This document shows positions 24,827 to 33,611 of a DNA stretch of 64,000 bases, piece after piece. The notes beneath the pieces are model-generated. The model searched no databases and was not told where the DNA came from. It saw only the letters and a program-made list of their open reading frames with translations. A program made the position numbers and the translations under genes. Source of the DNA: JABMOV01 sp964344305 (lineage in GTDB: Bacteria; Fidelibacterota; Marinisomatia; Marinisomatales; JABMOV01); NCBI GenBank assembly GCA_964344305.1, contig CAYFMT010000015.1:1-64000 (forward strand), written 5' to 3'. Numbering within the stretch: position 1 is the stretch's first letter; each line of letters opens with the position of its first letter.

Positions 24827-26711
24827 ACTTATCCATGTTCTACTATTGGTCTCGTTGTCGACCAGCGCTTATTCACAGGGTTGGTTCAGACAAAAAACGG
24901 TGGAGGACAGATTCAACAAAGCCGTTGAATACTATAATGAAGGTCGATTTGGATCTGCTGAATCTGCACTGAAGAAGATTCTGGAAAAAGATCAGGAAGA
25001 ATACGAGGAAGCCGTTCAGCTCATGCTTATGAAATCTCGCTTTCAGAACAGAGATATTGAGGAATCAAAAAAAATTGGATTACGTTATCTGAATAATGAA
25101 CTGTTCAGCGATTACCGTCCAAATGTCATTGAAGTTTTGGGTGATATATTTATCTATGAAGGAAATTATTCAGCAGCATTAAGACATTATTTATTATCGA
25201 ATAACGGGTATGACTCAAATTCAGTCAGTAGCAAACGGGTATTCAGAAAAGTCAGCCACCTTTTTGGACTAAGGCTTTCATCAGATGTGGTATCGGAACT
25301 GGTGTCAACCGAATTGGATACGGTATCACAGGTCATTTTAAACCTGATTCAGGCATTTGAAAAACTTGCGCAGGGGGAACAGGGTCAGGCTTCACACTTT
25401 CTTGGGCAAATATCACCGGAAAATGTTCCAGATGAGTTGTTCTCCATTTATGAGCAATTAATACTGTCATCTTACCAGGAAAAATCCACAGTAGCTACGG
25501 TAGGAATTGTTGCACCACTAACAGGAATTAATAGTATTGAAGGCCGAACCTTTTTACGAGGAATTCAACAGGCCTTTAAGCACCATCTGCGTGTGGGGCA
25601 TAAGGTTGGGTACATCATCTATGATAATATCAGTGATGAAATTGAAACAGCTAGGGCCATTACACAGTTGATCAATAATCCTAATGTCACTGCCATCATA
25701 GCACCACAGGATGAGCGAGATGCATTGATCTCAACCGCAATGGTAACAAAATCAACTGTTCCTGTGATCATTCCAACATCTGTTCAGGATGGATTGACTG
25801 ATCTGTCATCAAACATCTTCCAGTTCAATTCCAATCTTTCGATACGTGGAGAGTTTGCTGCGAAATATGCCCTAAACAATATGAGAGCAAAATCTATTGC
25901 TGTTGTTGCCCCTGCAGATATTTATGGTAAGACGCTTGTGGATGCATTCCTAAAGGAATTGGATTTAAATGGTATTGAACCTGTTTCGGTAGAATGGTAT
26001 TCTGATATTCCCAATAACCTGAGCAGTGAATTTTCCACCATTAGAAAAAGAGCGTGGACACTAGTTCCGCAGGAAAACGAGGATGAAGAATACCTTGGCA
26101 TGGAACTAGACAGTCTCGATGCGCTCTTTGATATATCAGAGGAAGATTTCTTCGATCTTCCAGAAGAGGATGATAAGAAAAGTCTTTCCAGATCAGATTC
26201 AGCAGAGGTGGTTCTGGAGACTATTGACGCGATATTCATTCCTGCACATGAATCACATATATCTTTTATTGGAACACAATTTCCAGTGTACAATTTGAAG
26301 ACAACAATTATTGGAACAGAAGGCTGGTATCATCCGGAGATCTTGGACCAGGAAACGATTGGACCACATATCGATGGTATGGTGCTGATAACCAATGAAT
26401 TTCCCAATGAAAGAGTGAAGGAAGATTTGCCTGAATCCATAACCGATCCTTCGATATACTACCTTGGCTATGATACAGCACAGATGCTTCTTCATATCGC
26501 AGCTAAAACTCAAAACGATCCTGTAGATTTTATTGAGCAGCTTGGTCGAGTGGATGGTATTCATGGAAAATTTCATTCATATGCATTTGATCCTAAATAT
26601 AAGAATGCAAATATTGCCCTTCATGTGCTGTCTTATGAAAACAGGGTTTTCAGGGATGTAGGATTTTTTAATGGCGATTCCTTAAACCGTACATATTTCC
26701 CTGCACCTTAG
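24780..26711 (+). CDS. TPR plus periplasmic-binding-protein-like exported protein
   Basis: An N-terminal export signal (LIHVLLLVSLSTSAYSQ) is followed by TPR-like helices (FNKAVEYYNEGRFGSAESAL and on to about residue 240). A Peripla_BP_6/LivK-like domain comes next (VGIVAPLTGINSIEGRTFLRGIQQA, SKRVF region, IAVVAPADIYGK, and YLGYDTAQMLLHIA near the end). The TPR-plus-binding-fold order recalls LpoA, the activator of peptidoglycan synthases, but a ligand sensor is equally possible. A 34-residue stretch around 431-470 is half Asp/Glu. The start is uncertain: ATG 24780, GTG 24810 or TTG 24819 all keep the signal peptide, and all overlap glmS. Confidence 0.75.
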   Translation: MWISPETLQRVLRLNRLIHVLLLVSLSTSAYSQGWFRQKTVEDRFNKAVEYYNEGRFGSAESALKKILEKDQEEYEEAVQLMLMKSRFQNRDIEESKKIGLRYLNNELFSDYRPNVIEVLGDIFIYEGNYSAALRHYLLSNNGYDSNSVSSKRVFRKVSHLFGLRLSSDVVSELVSTELDTVSQVILNLIQAFEKLAQGEQGQASHFLGQISPENVPDELFSIYEQLILSSYQEKSTVATVGIVAPLTGINSIEGRTFLRGIQQAFKHHLRVGHKVGYIIYDNISDEIETARAITQLINNPNVTAIIAPQDERDALISTAMVTKSTVPVIIPTSVQDGLTDLSSNIFQFNSNLSIRGEFAAKYALNNMRAKSIAVVAPADIYGKTLVDAFLKELDLNGIEPVSVEWYSDIPNNLSSEFSTIRKRAWTLVPQENEDEEYLGMELDSLDALFDISEEDFFDLPEEDDKKSLSRSDSAEVVLETIDAIFIPAHESHISFIGTQFPVYNLKTTIIGTEGWYHPEILDQETIGPHIDGMVLITNEFPNERVKEDLPESITDPSIYYLGYDTAQMLLHIAAKTQNDPVDFIEQLGRVDGIHGKFHSYAFDPKYKNANIALHVLSYENRVFRDVGFFNGDSLNRTYFPAP

Positions 26712-26713
26712 GC

Positions 26714-27400
26714 ATGAGCGCCCCTTTCGAAAACATCTCAGGGTTACTTCCTGTCCCTGGGCTGGTTGCAGTATTTTCAAACAAGTTTTTTTCTTATAAA
26801 CCACCACAGGATCGAGTTGAATTGGCAAAACTGGTTGATTGTGATCCTGAACATCTAGTCATTCCAAAGCAAACTCATTCAAATCATGTGGGACTGGTTA
26901 CAAGTCCCGGAAATCTTAATAATACTGATAGTATCATCACACAAAGTATCGATGTCGTACTCAGCATCCAGGTGGCAGATTGTATACCAATATTTATTGC
27001 AGATCCAATCACGAAAACCATAGGATTGATACATGCTGGCTGGCGGGGTGGGGTCAATGGAATTGTGCACAATTCCATCGTCTCAATGGAAGAGGCAGGT
27101 GCCAATCCCAGGGATATTCACGTCGTATTTGGTCCTTCAATTCGGCAATGTTGTTTTGAGGTTAAAGATGATGTTCTGGGACATTTTCCAAAACCATATC
27201 AGTACGTCGATCCAATCGGTACATATTGGATCGATTTGCATGGAATGGTCATCAGGCAACTTGAGGAAACAGGAATTAATGCCTCGAATATATCGGATAT
27301 GAAATCGTGCACAAAGTGTCACTCGCAAACCTATCATAGCTACAGAGCCGAAGGATTGGAAGCCGGTAGAAACATCGCCTTGATGGCATTGAAATTCTAA
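26714..27400 (+). CDS. pgeF: Peptidoglycan editing factor PgeF (YfiH family)
   Basis: This 228-residue protein of the multicopper-polyphenol-oxidase-like fold has the metal-site motifs KQTHSN, VADCIPIF and IHAGWRG and the late CCFEV segment, all diagnostic of YfiH/PgeF. These enzymes act as purine nucleoside phosphorylases or deaminases and, in some bacteria, help to keep L-Ala-first stem peptides in peptidoglycan. It begins two bases after the preceding gene, so it is probably the last gene of that operon, followed by a hairpin at 27430-27463. Confidence 0.9.
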   Translation: MSAPFENISGLLPVPGLVAVFSNKFFSYKPPQDRVELAKLVDCDPEHLVIPKQTHSNHVGLVTSPGNLNNTDSIITQSIDVVLSIQVADCIPIFIADPITKTIGLIHAGWRGGVNGIVHNSIVSMEEAGANPRDIHVVFGPSIRQCCFEVKDDVLGHFPKPYQYVDPIGTYWIDLHGMVIRQLEETGINASNISDMKSCTKCHSQTYHSYRAEGLEAGRNIALMALKF

Positions 27401-27429
27401 ATAGCATAAAACATTTAAATGATATTTAG

Positions 27430-27463
27430 AGGATAACTGATTTAGGTACTATCCTTCTTTTTT
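27430..27463 (+). terminator. Probable intrinsic terminator after pgeF
   Basis: AGGATA and TATCCT form a 6-bp stem around a 14-base loop and are followed by TCTTTTTT. The stem is short and AT-rich, so it is weak, but the position between pgeF and uppP and the T-run fit. Confidence 0.4.
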
Positions 27464-27507
27464 ACATTCTATTTCCCAGATAAATTAATGGCTTATTATT
27501 TCATGAT

Positions 27508-28275
27508 ATGTCATTCTTAGATTCCATTATTCTCGGTGTAATTCAGGGATTGACCGAATTCCTGCCCGTCAGCAGTTCAGGTCACCTTGTCCTGGGTCAG
27601 CATGTCCTGGGATTACACCTTCCAGGGAATTTGCTGGAAATTGTCATGCATCTTGGAACGCTCATGAGTATCCTGGTCGTTTTTTGGAGAGATATTTTCT
27701 CCTTATTATCGTCTCTGGAGGATAAAAAAACAAAGAAATACATCTTAATCCTGATTGTGGGTTCCATCCCTGCTGCATTCGTAGGCATTTTTTTCAAGGA
27801 AGAATTATCCGGCCTATTTGATTCCATTACGGCAGTTGGTATCAATCTTATCATCACCGGAATAGTATTGTGGACTACAAAATATATTCAAAAACTAGAT
27901 CGCCCCATTTGCATTAAGAATGGATTCATCATTGGCCTGGCCCAGGCATGTGCTATCCTGCCAGGTATTTCAAGATCAGGTGCGACTATTTCCACTGCAT
28001 TGATTTTGAAAGTGTCACAGGAAGAAGCTTTTAAATATTCATTCCTTCTTGCTATACCAGCCCTTGTAGGCGCAGGTATTATCACTTCTTTGGATAATAT
28101 TCAAACCCACCAGGTTGCTGACAACTTATTACCTCTGGCAGCCGGATTTCTGTCATCCTTCATTGTTGGATGGATAGCATTAAAATGGCTTATTACATTA
28201 CTAAAACAAGGTCAATTCCACTGGTTTGGAGTCTACTGTTTGGTAGTTGGCATACTTATCACCGTTTTCATATAG
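27508..28275 (+). CDS. uppP: Undecaprenyl-diphosphate phosphatase (BacA/UppP)
   Basis: The 255-residue membrane protein has about seven or eight helices and both catalytic motifs: QGLTEFLPVSSSGH (residues 13-26, with E17) and LPGISRSGATIS in the second half. It dephosphorylates undecaprenyl pyrophosphate to recycle the lipid carrier for cell-wall and glycan export, and it gives bacitracin resistance when abundant. It is followed 11 bp later by a sodium symporter gene. Confidence 0.95.
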   Translation: MSFLDSIILGVIQGLTEFLPVSSSGHLVLGQHVLGLHLPGNLLEIVMHLGTLMSILVVFWRDIFSLLSSLEDKKTKKYILILIVGSIPAAFVGIFFKEELSGLFDSITAVGINLIITGIVLWTTKYIQKLDRPICIKNGFIIGLAQACAILPGISRSGATISTALILKVSQEEAFKYSFLLAIPALVGAGIITSLDNIQTHQVADNLLPLAAGFLSSFIVGWIALKWLITLLKQGQFHWFGVYCLVVGILITVFI

Positions 28276-28286
28276 CAGGGAGTGAC

Positions 28287-29732
28287 ATGAATCCAATCAC
28301 TGTAACATTTGTTTTATATCTGATGGTCATTATGATTGTGGGTATCCTGACAGCTCGTATTACAAAAAATTTGAAAGATTTTGCTCTGGGTGGTCATCGA
28401 TTGGGTCCCGTGGTCATTGCATTTAGTGAGCGTGCAAGTGGAGAATCTGCATGGCTGATCATTGGTTTACCGGGTGCTGCAATGGTGGCGGGACTGTTAG
28501 AACTCTGGACAGTAGTAGGCTGCATCGCTGGTATTATTGTTTCATGGTTTATCATCGCATCTCCAATCAGGAAGCTTACATCCGAGTATGGTGCTTTAAC
28601 GCTACCGGAATTGCTGTCAAAACGGTTTGGAGATGAAAATGGCACCATTAGGTGGTTATCATCCCTGATAATTACCTTCTTTTTTTCGTTCTATGTTGCA
28701 GCACAGTTCTCCGGTGCCGGAAAGGTTTTGAATGTTACATTTGGATTAACAGAAATGCAGGGGATGATCATAGGAGCTTTGATTATCGTCTTTTACACAA
28801 TCCTGGGTGGATTCCTTGCTGTGGCTTGGACCGACCTTATCCAGGGAATCATTATGATTGGAACGCTGGTGATCCTACCTACGGTGGCATATATCGAGTA
28901 CAGTCAAATACAATCCGATATCCCGGTATTGGATTGGTCTACACTATTTGGAGGACAAACGGGAATTGGCACCTTGATTGGAGCTATCGGTGGGTTAAGC
29001 TGGGGACTGGGATACATGGGGCAGCCACATCTGATAGCAAGGTACATGGCCATTGATAGAGTAAGACATGTGAAAATCAGCAGGCGTATAGCCATCGCAT
29101 GGGCCATCCCTGCTTTCTTTGGATCCATGTTCATAGGACTGGTTGGATTAAGGTTGCTATCTGCTAATGCCCTTGGTAGTGGAATGGTAGATATGACCAC
29201 CATTCTGGCCGACCCTGAAAAACTCATGCCATTGATGGCCACAACGCTATTGCATCCGTGGATAGCAGGGATCTTTATTTCTGGAGCCATCGCTGCCATG
29301 ATGTCCACTGCCGATTCTCAATTACTGGTGAGTACAACAGTATTGACTGAAGATGTATTGTCGCGCTTTGTAAAAAAAGATGATAAAAAGTATGATCTTC
29401 TCTTTATCGGTCGACTATTAACAGTTGCAATTGGAATCATTGCATTTTTGTTCGCATGGAAAACAGAAAACCTTGTATTTGAGCTTGTTTCGTACGCCTG
29501 GAGTGGTTTAGGTGCATCCTTTGGCCCTGCATTGCTGTTGACTCTCTGGTGGTCAAAAACGACGAAATCCGGCGTTGTTGCAGGGATTATTACTGGATCT
29601 ACAACAACAATACTGTGGTCCAATATACCTCAACTGCAATCTTTCATAACCGAGCGTTTTTCCAGTTTTATTCTTGCATTTATTGCAGTGGTATTGGTGA
29701 GTCTAATGGATCGAAGAACCCATGGAAGTTGA
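28287..29732 (+). CDS. Sodium:solute symporter (SSS family, PutP-like)
   Basis: The protein has 481 residues and about 13 membrane helices. It carries the SSS N-terminus (LYLMVIMIVGILTAR, then DFALGGHRLGPVVIAFSERASGESAWLIIGLPGAA) and the LeuT-fold helix-8 region ISGAIAAMMSTADSQLLVSTTVLTEDV, with a Ser/Asp pattern like the Na2 site of PutP. Its resemblance to PutP suggests proline or a related amino acid, not proven. The ATG at 28287 has GGGAG five bases upstream; a longer ORF to 28170 lies within uppP. It overlaps holA by 11 bp. Confidence 0.88.
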   Translation: MNPITVTFVLYLMVIMIVGILTARITKNLKDFALGGHRLGPVVIAFSERASGESAWLIIGLPGAAMVAGLLELWTVVGCIAGIIVSWFIIASPIRKLTSEYGALTLPELLSKRFGDENGTIRWLSSLIITFFFSFYVAAQFSGAGKVLNVTFGLTEMQGMIIGALIIVFYTILGGFLAVAWTDLIQGIIMIGTLVILPTVAYIEYSQIQSDIPVLDWSTLFGGQTGIGTLIGAIGGLSWGLGYMGQPHLIARYMAIDRVRHVKISRRIAIAWAIPAFFGSMFIGLVGLRLLSANALGSGMVDMTTILADPEKLMPLMATTLLHPWIAGIFISGAIAAMMSTADSQLLVSTTVLTEDVLSRFVKKDDKKYDLLFIGRLLTVAIGIIAFLFAWKTENLVFELVSYAWSGLGASFGPALLLTLWWSKTTKSGVVAGIITGSTTTILWSNIPQLQSFITERFSSFILAFIAVVLVSLMDRRTHGS

Positions 29733-30711
29733 TTTCAGAAAAACAATTGATTCCCTTAAATCCGGTAACCATGAGCCTGTGTATTTCCTAAAGGGTGATG
29801 ACAGATATCTTCAGCGATTCTTTGTTTCAACAGTTGAAAATTCCATATTCACTGACGGGGATACAAATACGTTTCGCTTAAATCCTGTTGAAATGGGTCA
29901 TCAGGAAATAATAGATCGAATAAATTATGTCGATTTATTTGCTTCAAAGAGTGTATACGTACTTCAGCAATCACAGTTGGTGAAGGGAAACCAGAGAAAG
30001 CTTCTGCTGGAGTATTGCAAGTCACCTATCCATACCAATTGCCTGATTATACTACATGACGAATGGCGGTTGCGATCGAAGGTACTTCAACAAATCGAGT
30101 CTCATTCCTGTAGTGTGTCAGTAAGTACACCAATGGAAAATGGGGTAAAACGATGGGCAAGGTATTTTTTTCGTGAACAGGGAGTTAAGGTGTCTGATGA
30201 TGTCATAAACAATATTGTGGATTTTTCAGGTGACTCACTCGATCATCTTCACAATGAGATCGAAAAAATATGTATATCCCTTGACGATAAAGAGATCGTA
30301 ACAGTCGAAAAGGTTAAATCCTATAGTGGTTGGCAGAGGGAATACCAGAAATGGGAATTCTTCCTATCGCTGGGAGAGAAGAAGTATGATAAAGCAATTG
30401 CATTGGGAAAAAGACTTGTTACACAAAATGAATCCCTTGTTGCCCTTTTATGGGGACTGAGTTCCTTTCATCAGGAACTACTGTATAGTAAAAATTCACA
30501 TGGAACTTCTCGCGCATATCCGGGTTATACCGGGTTACCGCCTTCGGTAAACAAACGAATACCACAGTTTGCAAAAGCGAGGACAAAGAAGGAGATAGAA
30601 AAGGCGTTGTTACTTTTATCCGAGTTGGATAAACGCATAAAAAGTCAATCCATTGATGATGAAACAGAATTACTCAAATTCCTTATCAACATCCAGTCAA
30701 ACCATGACTGA
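29722..30711 (+). CDS. holA: DNA polymerase III delta subunit
   Basis: This 329-residue protein matches HolA: PVYFLKGDDRYLQRFF at the N-terminus (where delta lacks a working Walker A), a middle domain with WARYFFREQGVKVSDDVINNIVDFSGDSLDHLHNEIEKI, and a C-terminal collar domain with ALLWGLSSFHQELLY. Delta opens the beta-clamp within the clamp loader. It overlaps the symporter gene by 11 bp at its start and the sigma factor gene by 8 bp at its end. Confidence 0.85.
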   Translation: MEVDFRKTIDSLKSGNHEPVYFLKGDDRYLQRFFVSTVENSIFTDGDTNTFRLNPVEMGHQEIIDRINYVDLFASKSVYVLQQSQLVKGNQRKLLLEYCKSPIHTNCLIILHDEWRLRSKVLQQIESHSCSVSVSTPMENGVKRWARYFFREQGVKVSDDVINNIVDFSGDSLDHLHNEIEKICISLDDKEIVTVEKVKSYSGWQREYQKWEFFLSLGEKKYDKAIALGKRLVTQNESLVALLWGLSSFHQELLYSKNSHGTSRAYPGYTGLPPSVNKRIPQFAKARTKKEIEKALLLLSELDKRIKSQSIDDETELLKFLINIQSNHD

Positions 30712-31276
30712 ACGGTTTGTATATACAGATGAAGAATTGATTGCCCGATTCCAACAGGGTGATGAGAAGGCTTACATCGAATTGGTGAATCGATATCAGG
30801 ATCGGTTAATGGTTTTCGTTTATCGGTTTGTGAATGATATGACTCAGGCTGAGGACATTGTTCAGGATACGATGGTGAAGTTATATACTCATAGACATTT
30901 CTATAAAGAGATCGCCAAATTTTCTACATGGATATATACCATTGCTGGTAATCTGGCAAAAACGGAATTGAGAAAGAAAAAAAGGCGAAAAGTGACCAGT
31001 TTGAGTCAAATGGGACTCGATGATAAAGATTATGATTTACCAGCAGTAATTGAAGATACAGATGAGGCTGTGCAGGGACAGTACACAGAGGAACGTCTGC
31101 AGCAGGCACTGCTGGATTTACCACTGCATTTTCGTACTGTAGTCATCATGAGAGATATACAGGAACTTTCTTACGAAGAAATCAGTAAAATCGTCGATGT
31201 GCCGCTGGGCACTGTGAAGTCGCGAATTAATAGAGCACGTTTACAATTACAAAAAGCATTGAAAGAATACAGATAA
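30704..31276 (+). CDS. ECF-type RNA polymerase sigma factor (RpoE-like)
   Basis: The 190-residue sigma factor has region 2 (LVNRYQDRLMVFVYRFVNDMTQAEDIVQDTMVKLY, KFSTWIYTIAGNLAKTELRKKKRRK) and region 4 (LPLHFRTVVIMRDIQELSYEEISKIVDVPLGTVKSRINRARLQLQ). The start at 30704 overlaps the holA stop by 8 bp; the longer ORF from 30653 lies within holA. A putative membrane anti-sigma factor is encoded 21 bp downstream, so its activity is probably held back by envelope signalling. The regulon is unknown; I see no promoter motif of its own type nearby. Confidence 0.92.
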   Translation: MTERFVYTDEELIARFQQGDEKAYIELVNRYQDRLMVFVYRFVNDMTQAEDIVQDTMVKLYTHRHFYKEIAKFSTWIYTIAGNLAKTELRKKKRRKVTSLSQMGLDDKDYDLPAVIEDTDEAVQGQYTEERLQQALLDLPLHFRTVVIMRDIQELSYEEISKIVDVPLGTVKSRINRARLQLQKALKEYR

Positions 31277-31297
31277 TATTGGAGGTCTGCTTATACG

Positions 31298-31852
31298 ATG
31301 GATCGCTATCAGTTTGAAGATTTAATATCTGAATATTTAGAAAACACACTAAGCCTTTCCAAACGAAAGGAATTTGAATCCTATTTAGAAGGACATCCAG
31401 AAGCCAGGGAAGAAGTATCGTCGGTTCAGAAGATGATGCAATCAATGAAATCGCTAAATGACGTAAAAACATCTCCCGAATTCATGAAAAACTTAAGATC
31501 ACGGATTGCTTCTGAGAATATCCGGACTGCATCAACCATCTCAAAAAGAAATACGTATTTTGGGTTTACACCGTTATATGCTTCTTTATTTGGAGTTCTG
31601 ATCATAGCGCTCCTTGTTGTTGGCGTGCAGCTGATCCCGTCTTACCCGGGGATTAATCCTGCATATCCGGTACAGCAACCGATGGCAGAAGAGACTACTA
31701 ACACAGAGGCACCGTATAAATTGCCAGCTGAATCAGTCAATAATGAATCATTTGCAGAAGCTCCTGAAGATTCAGTTGAATTAGAAGTTCATCAGATGAA
31801 TAAAAACAATAATTTTGAGAAAGGTATTCAACTGGTTAAGAATCCTCGATAA
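31298..31852 (+). CDS. Putative membrane anti-sigma factor
   Basis: These 184 residues start with an anti-sigma-domain-like cytoplasmic segment (FEDLISEYLENTLSLSKRKEFESYLEGHPEAREEV), have one membrane helix (LYASLFGVLIIALLVVGVQLI, about residues 92-112) and end in a periplasmic tail rich in Pro, Glu and Ala. Location directly after the ECF sigma gene and the topology point to an anti-sigma factor. The zinc-binding H-x3-C-x2-C signature of ZAS domains is missing (no Cys in the protein), so it is a zinc-free type. An SD-like GGAGG lies about 13 bases before the ATG. Confidence 0.75.
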   Translation: MDRYQFEDLISEYLENTLSLSKRKEFESYLEGHPEAREEVSSVQKMMQSMKSLNDVKTSPEFMKNLRSRIASENIRTASTISKRNTYFGFTPLYASLFGVLIIALLVVGVQLIPSYPGINPAYPVQQPMAEETTNTEAPYKLPAESVNNESFAEAPEDSVELEVHQMNKNNNFEKGIQLVKNPR

Positions 31853-31873
31853 ACCCTAAGCAGTTATTTTATT

Positions 31874-31913
31874 ATCCCCGTGATCATCGTAAGTTTGATC
31901 TCGGGGATTTTTT
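31874..31913 (+). terminator. Intrinsic terminator or attenuator before the GGDEF gene
   Basis: ATCCCCG-T-GATCA and TGATC-T-CGGGGAT form a roughly 13-bp stem with one internal mismatch, followed by six T. The T-run touches the ATG of the next gene at 31914, so the distal arm (GGGGA) falls where a ribosome binding site would be. It may end the sigma/anti-sigma transcript, or regulate readthrough into the cyclase. Confidence 0.75.
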
Positions 31914-33611
31914 ATGGATAATGAATCAAATTCTAAACGACTGCGGTATATCGTCATCACGTTATTCGTGATCGCCCTATTCTCGGCGCTATTTGGTCAA
32001 CATGAACATGCCCTGTTTCTTGTGTTTAACTGGATACTAGTTGTTGGATTATTAATCCTTTTTGTTTTGTATGCATCTCCATTTTTTAAACCTGGACAGG
32101 GAGAAACACATCTTCGCAATGATTCTGATCGTTCTTCAACAAGGTCCAAAAATGCGTCTGAACTATATGACAACTGGATTGGACAAATTGAACAAATTTG
32201 TCAATCAATCAACGAGAAATTTTCAATTGGTATATTTTGCCTGGATCCCACCACAGAAGCACTATCCATACAAAATGATAACAACAGGCATTTCTTATCA
32301 TCGATCTCTCCCGAAAACCATTTGATAATAAAAATCCTGACAAGTAATGGGACAAAACGATTTCAGGAAAATGAATCACGAAAATATTGGGGTGGTGTTG
32401 TGGCTGGCTCTACCTGGAGAGGTAGCGAAACTATACTTGGACATCGAATAGTTTTCCATGACCAACCATTCGGATGCATATTCATGTATACGGATCATTT
32501 TTCAACCTTGCAAAAAAGGGATGAGGACTTGCTGGCACATCTCGCACACCTATTTGAGAGTGGTTTGTACCATATGAATGAGATTGAGACACTTGAAAAA
32601 TTGCACTATTATTCTCAGATCATTTTCAATCTTTACAACAAGGTAAGCCAGGAAACGCCACTGGATGATGTTTTTAAACATTTTGGAGATGCCTGTAACC
32701 AATTATTTGATTATGATGCATTTACATTATCCATCAAAATGAATGCTGAACCAAAACCCGTGGTTTATTATTCCCTGGGGGAAGCGTCTCAATCCTGGCA
32801 GGGAATACACTTTGACCTGCAGAATACTATCCATGGTCATTCCATTCATACAGAAGAAAAAATCCTGACACCCAATTGGCGATCAGATTTTCCGGATTAT
32901 TCTCGATTTGGTCGGGACGAAGAGGTGGATGATCAGTATTCATCCGTGATATCTGTCCCAATTCTGTTACCGCAATATGGGTTGGGCAGTTTAATTCTTG
33001 AAAGAAAAAATCCTGTTGAATATTCATCCCTGGATGAAGATTTGTTTGGAGTTTTTGGTCAGACAATCAGCACCATTCTAACATGGATATACAGTTATAA
33101 ATCGACACATCAGGAAGCGATCTATGACCATTTAACCGGTCTATTAAATCGAAAAGCATTTCTAGACAGATTTAATCAGGAAATACAACGAGCGGTACGA
33201 TTTCAACAGAATCTGGTTATTCTTATGCTTGATTTGGATAAGTTCAAACAGGTCAATGATACATATGGTCATTTATACGGTGACTACATGTTAAGGACAG
33301 TCAGTAATCTGGTAGTAAAAAATGTTCGCGATATAGATGTTGTGTGTCGATACGGCGGTGAGGAGTTTATTGCCATCCTTGTGAACACAACAAAATCCAT
33401 GGCGGAACAAGTTGGTAAAAGAATCGTCCATAGTATTTCAACCTATGCATTCGAAGAAAGTGGAATAGAGGCACGTATTACCATAAGTGGAGGCATGTCA
33501 GATTTCCCAAACGATTCAGAAGAGAAACGAGCACTAATCAAGCTGGCGGATGAAGCATTGTATGAAGCCAAAAGACTCGGAGGAAACAGGATAGTTTTAT
33601 ATGGTAAATAA
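31914..33611 (+). CDS. Membrane-bound diguanylate cyclase (GAF-like, GGDEF)
   Basis: The 565-residue protein starts with two membrane helices (residues about 10-27 and 33-55), has a cytoplasmic region with one or two GAF-like domains (about 100-390) and ends with a GGDEF domain (DHLTGLLNRKAFLDRF, LMLDLDKFKQVNDTYGHLYGD, YGGEEF). The GGEEF active site and the RDID inhibitory-site motif five residues before it indicate an active, product-inhibited c-di-GMP synthase. There is no EAL domain. The start at 31914 directly follows a terminator T-run and has no good SD, so translation may be regulated or a promoter may lie within the upstream gene. It overlaps the TPR gene by 11 bp. Confidence 0.88.
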   Translation: MDNESNSKRLRYIVITLFVIALFSALFGQHEHALFLVFNWILVVGLLILFVLYASPFFKPGQGETHLRNDSDRSSTRSKNASELYDNWIGQIEQICQSINEKFSIGIFCLDPTTEALSIQNDNNRHFLSSISPENHLIIKILTSNGTKRFQENESRKYWGGVVAGSTWRGSETILGHRIVFHDQPFGCIFMYTDHFSTLQKRDEDLLAHLAHLFESGLYHMNEIETLEKLHYYSQIIFNLYNKVSQETPLDDVFKHFGDACNQLFDYDAFTLSIKMNAEPKPVVYYSLGEASQSWQGIHFDLQNTIHGHSIHTEEKILTPNWRSDFPDYSRFGRDEEVDDQYSSVISVPILLPQYGLGSLILERKNPVEYSSLDEDLFGVFGQTISTILTWIYSYKSTHQEAIYDHLTGLLNRKAFLDRFNQEIQRAVRFQQNLVILMLDLDKFKQVNDTYGHLYGDYMLRTVSNLVVKNVRDIDVVCRYGGEEFIAILVNTTKSMAEQVGKRIVHSISTYAFEESGIEARITISGGMSDFPNDSEEKRALIKLADEALYEAKRLGGNRIVLYGK

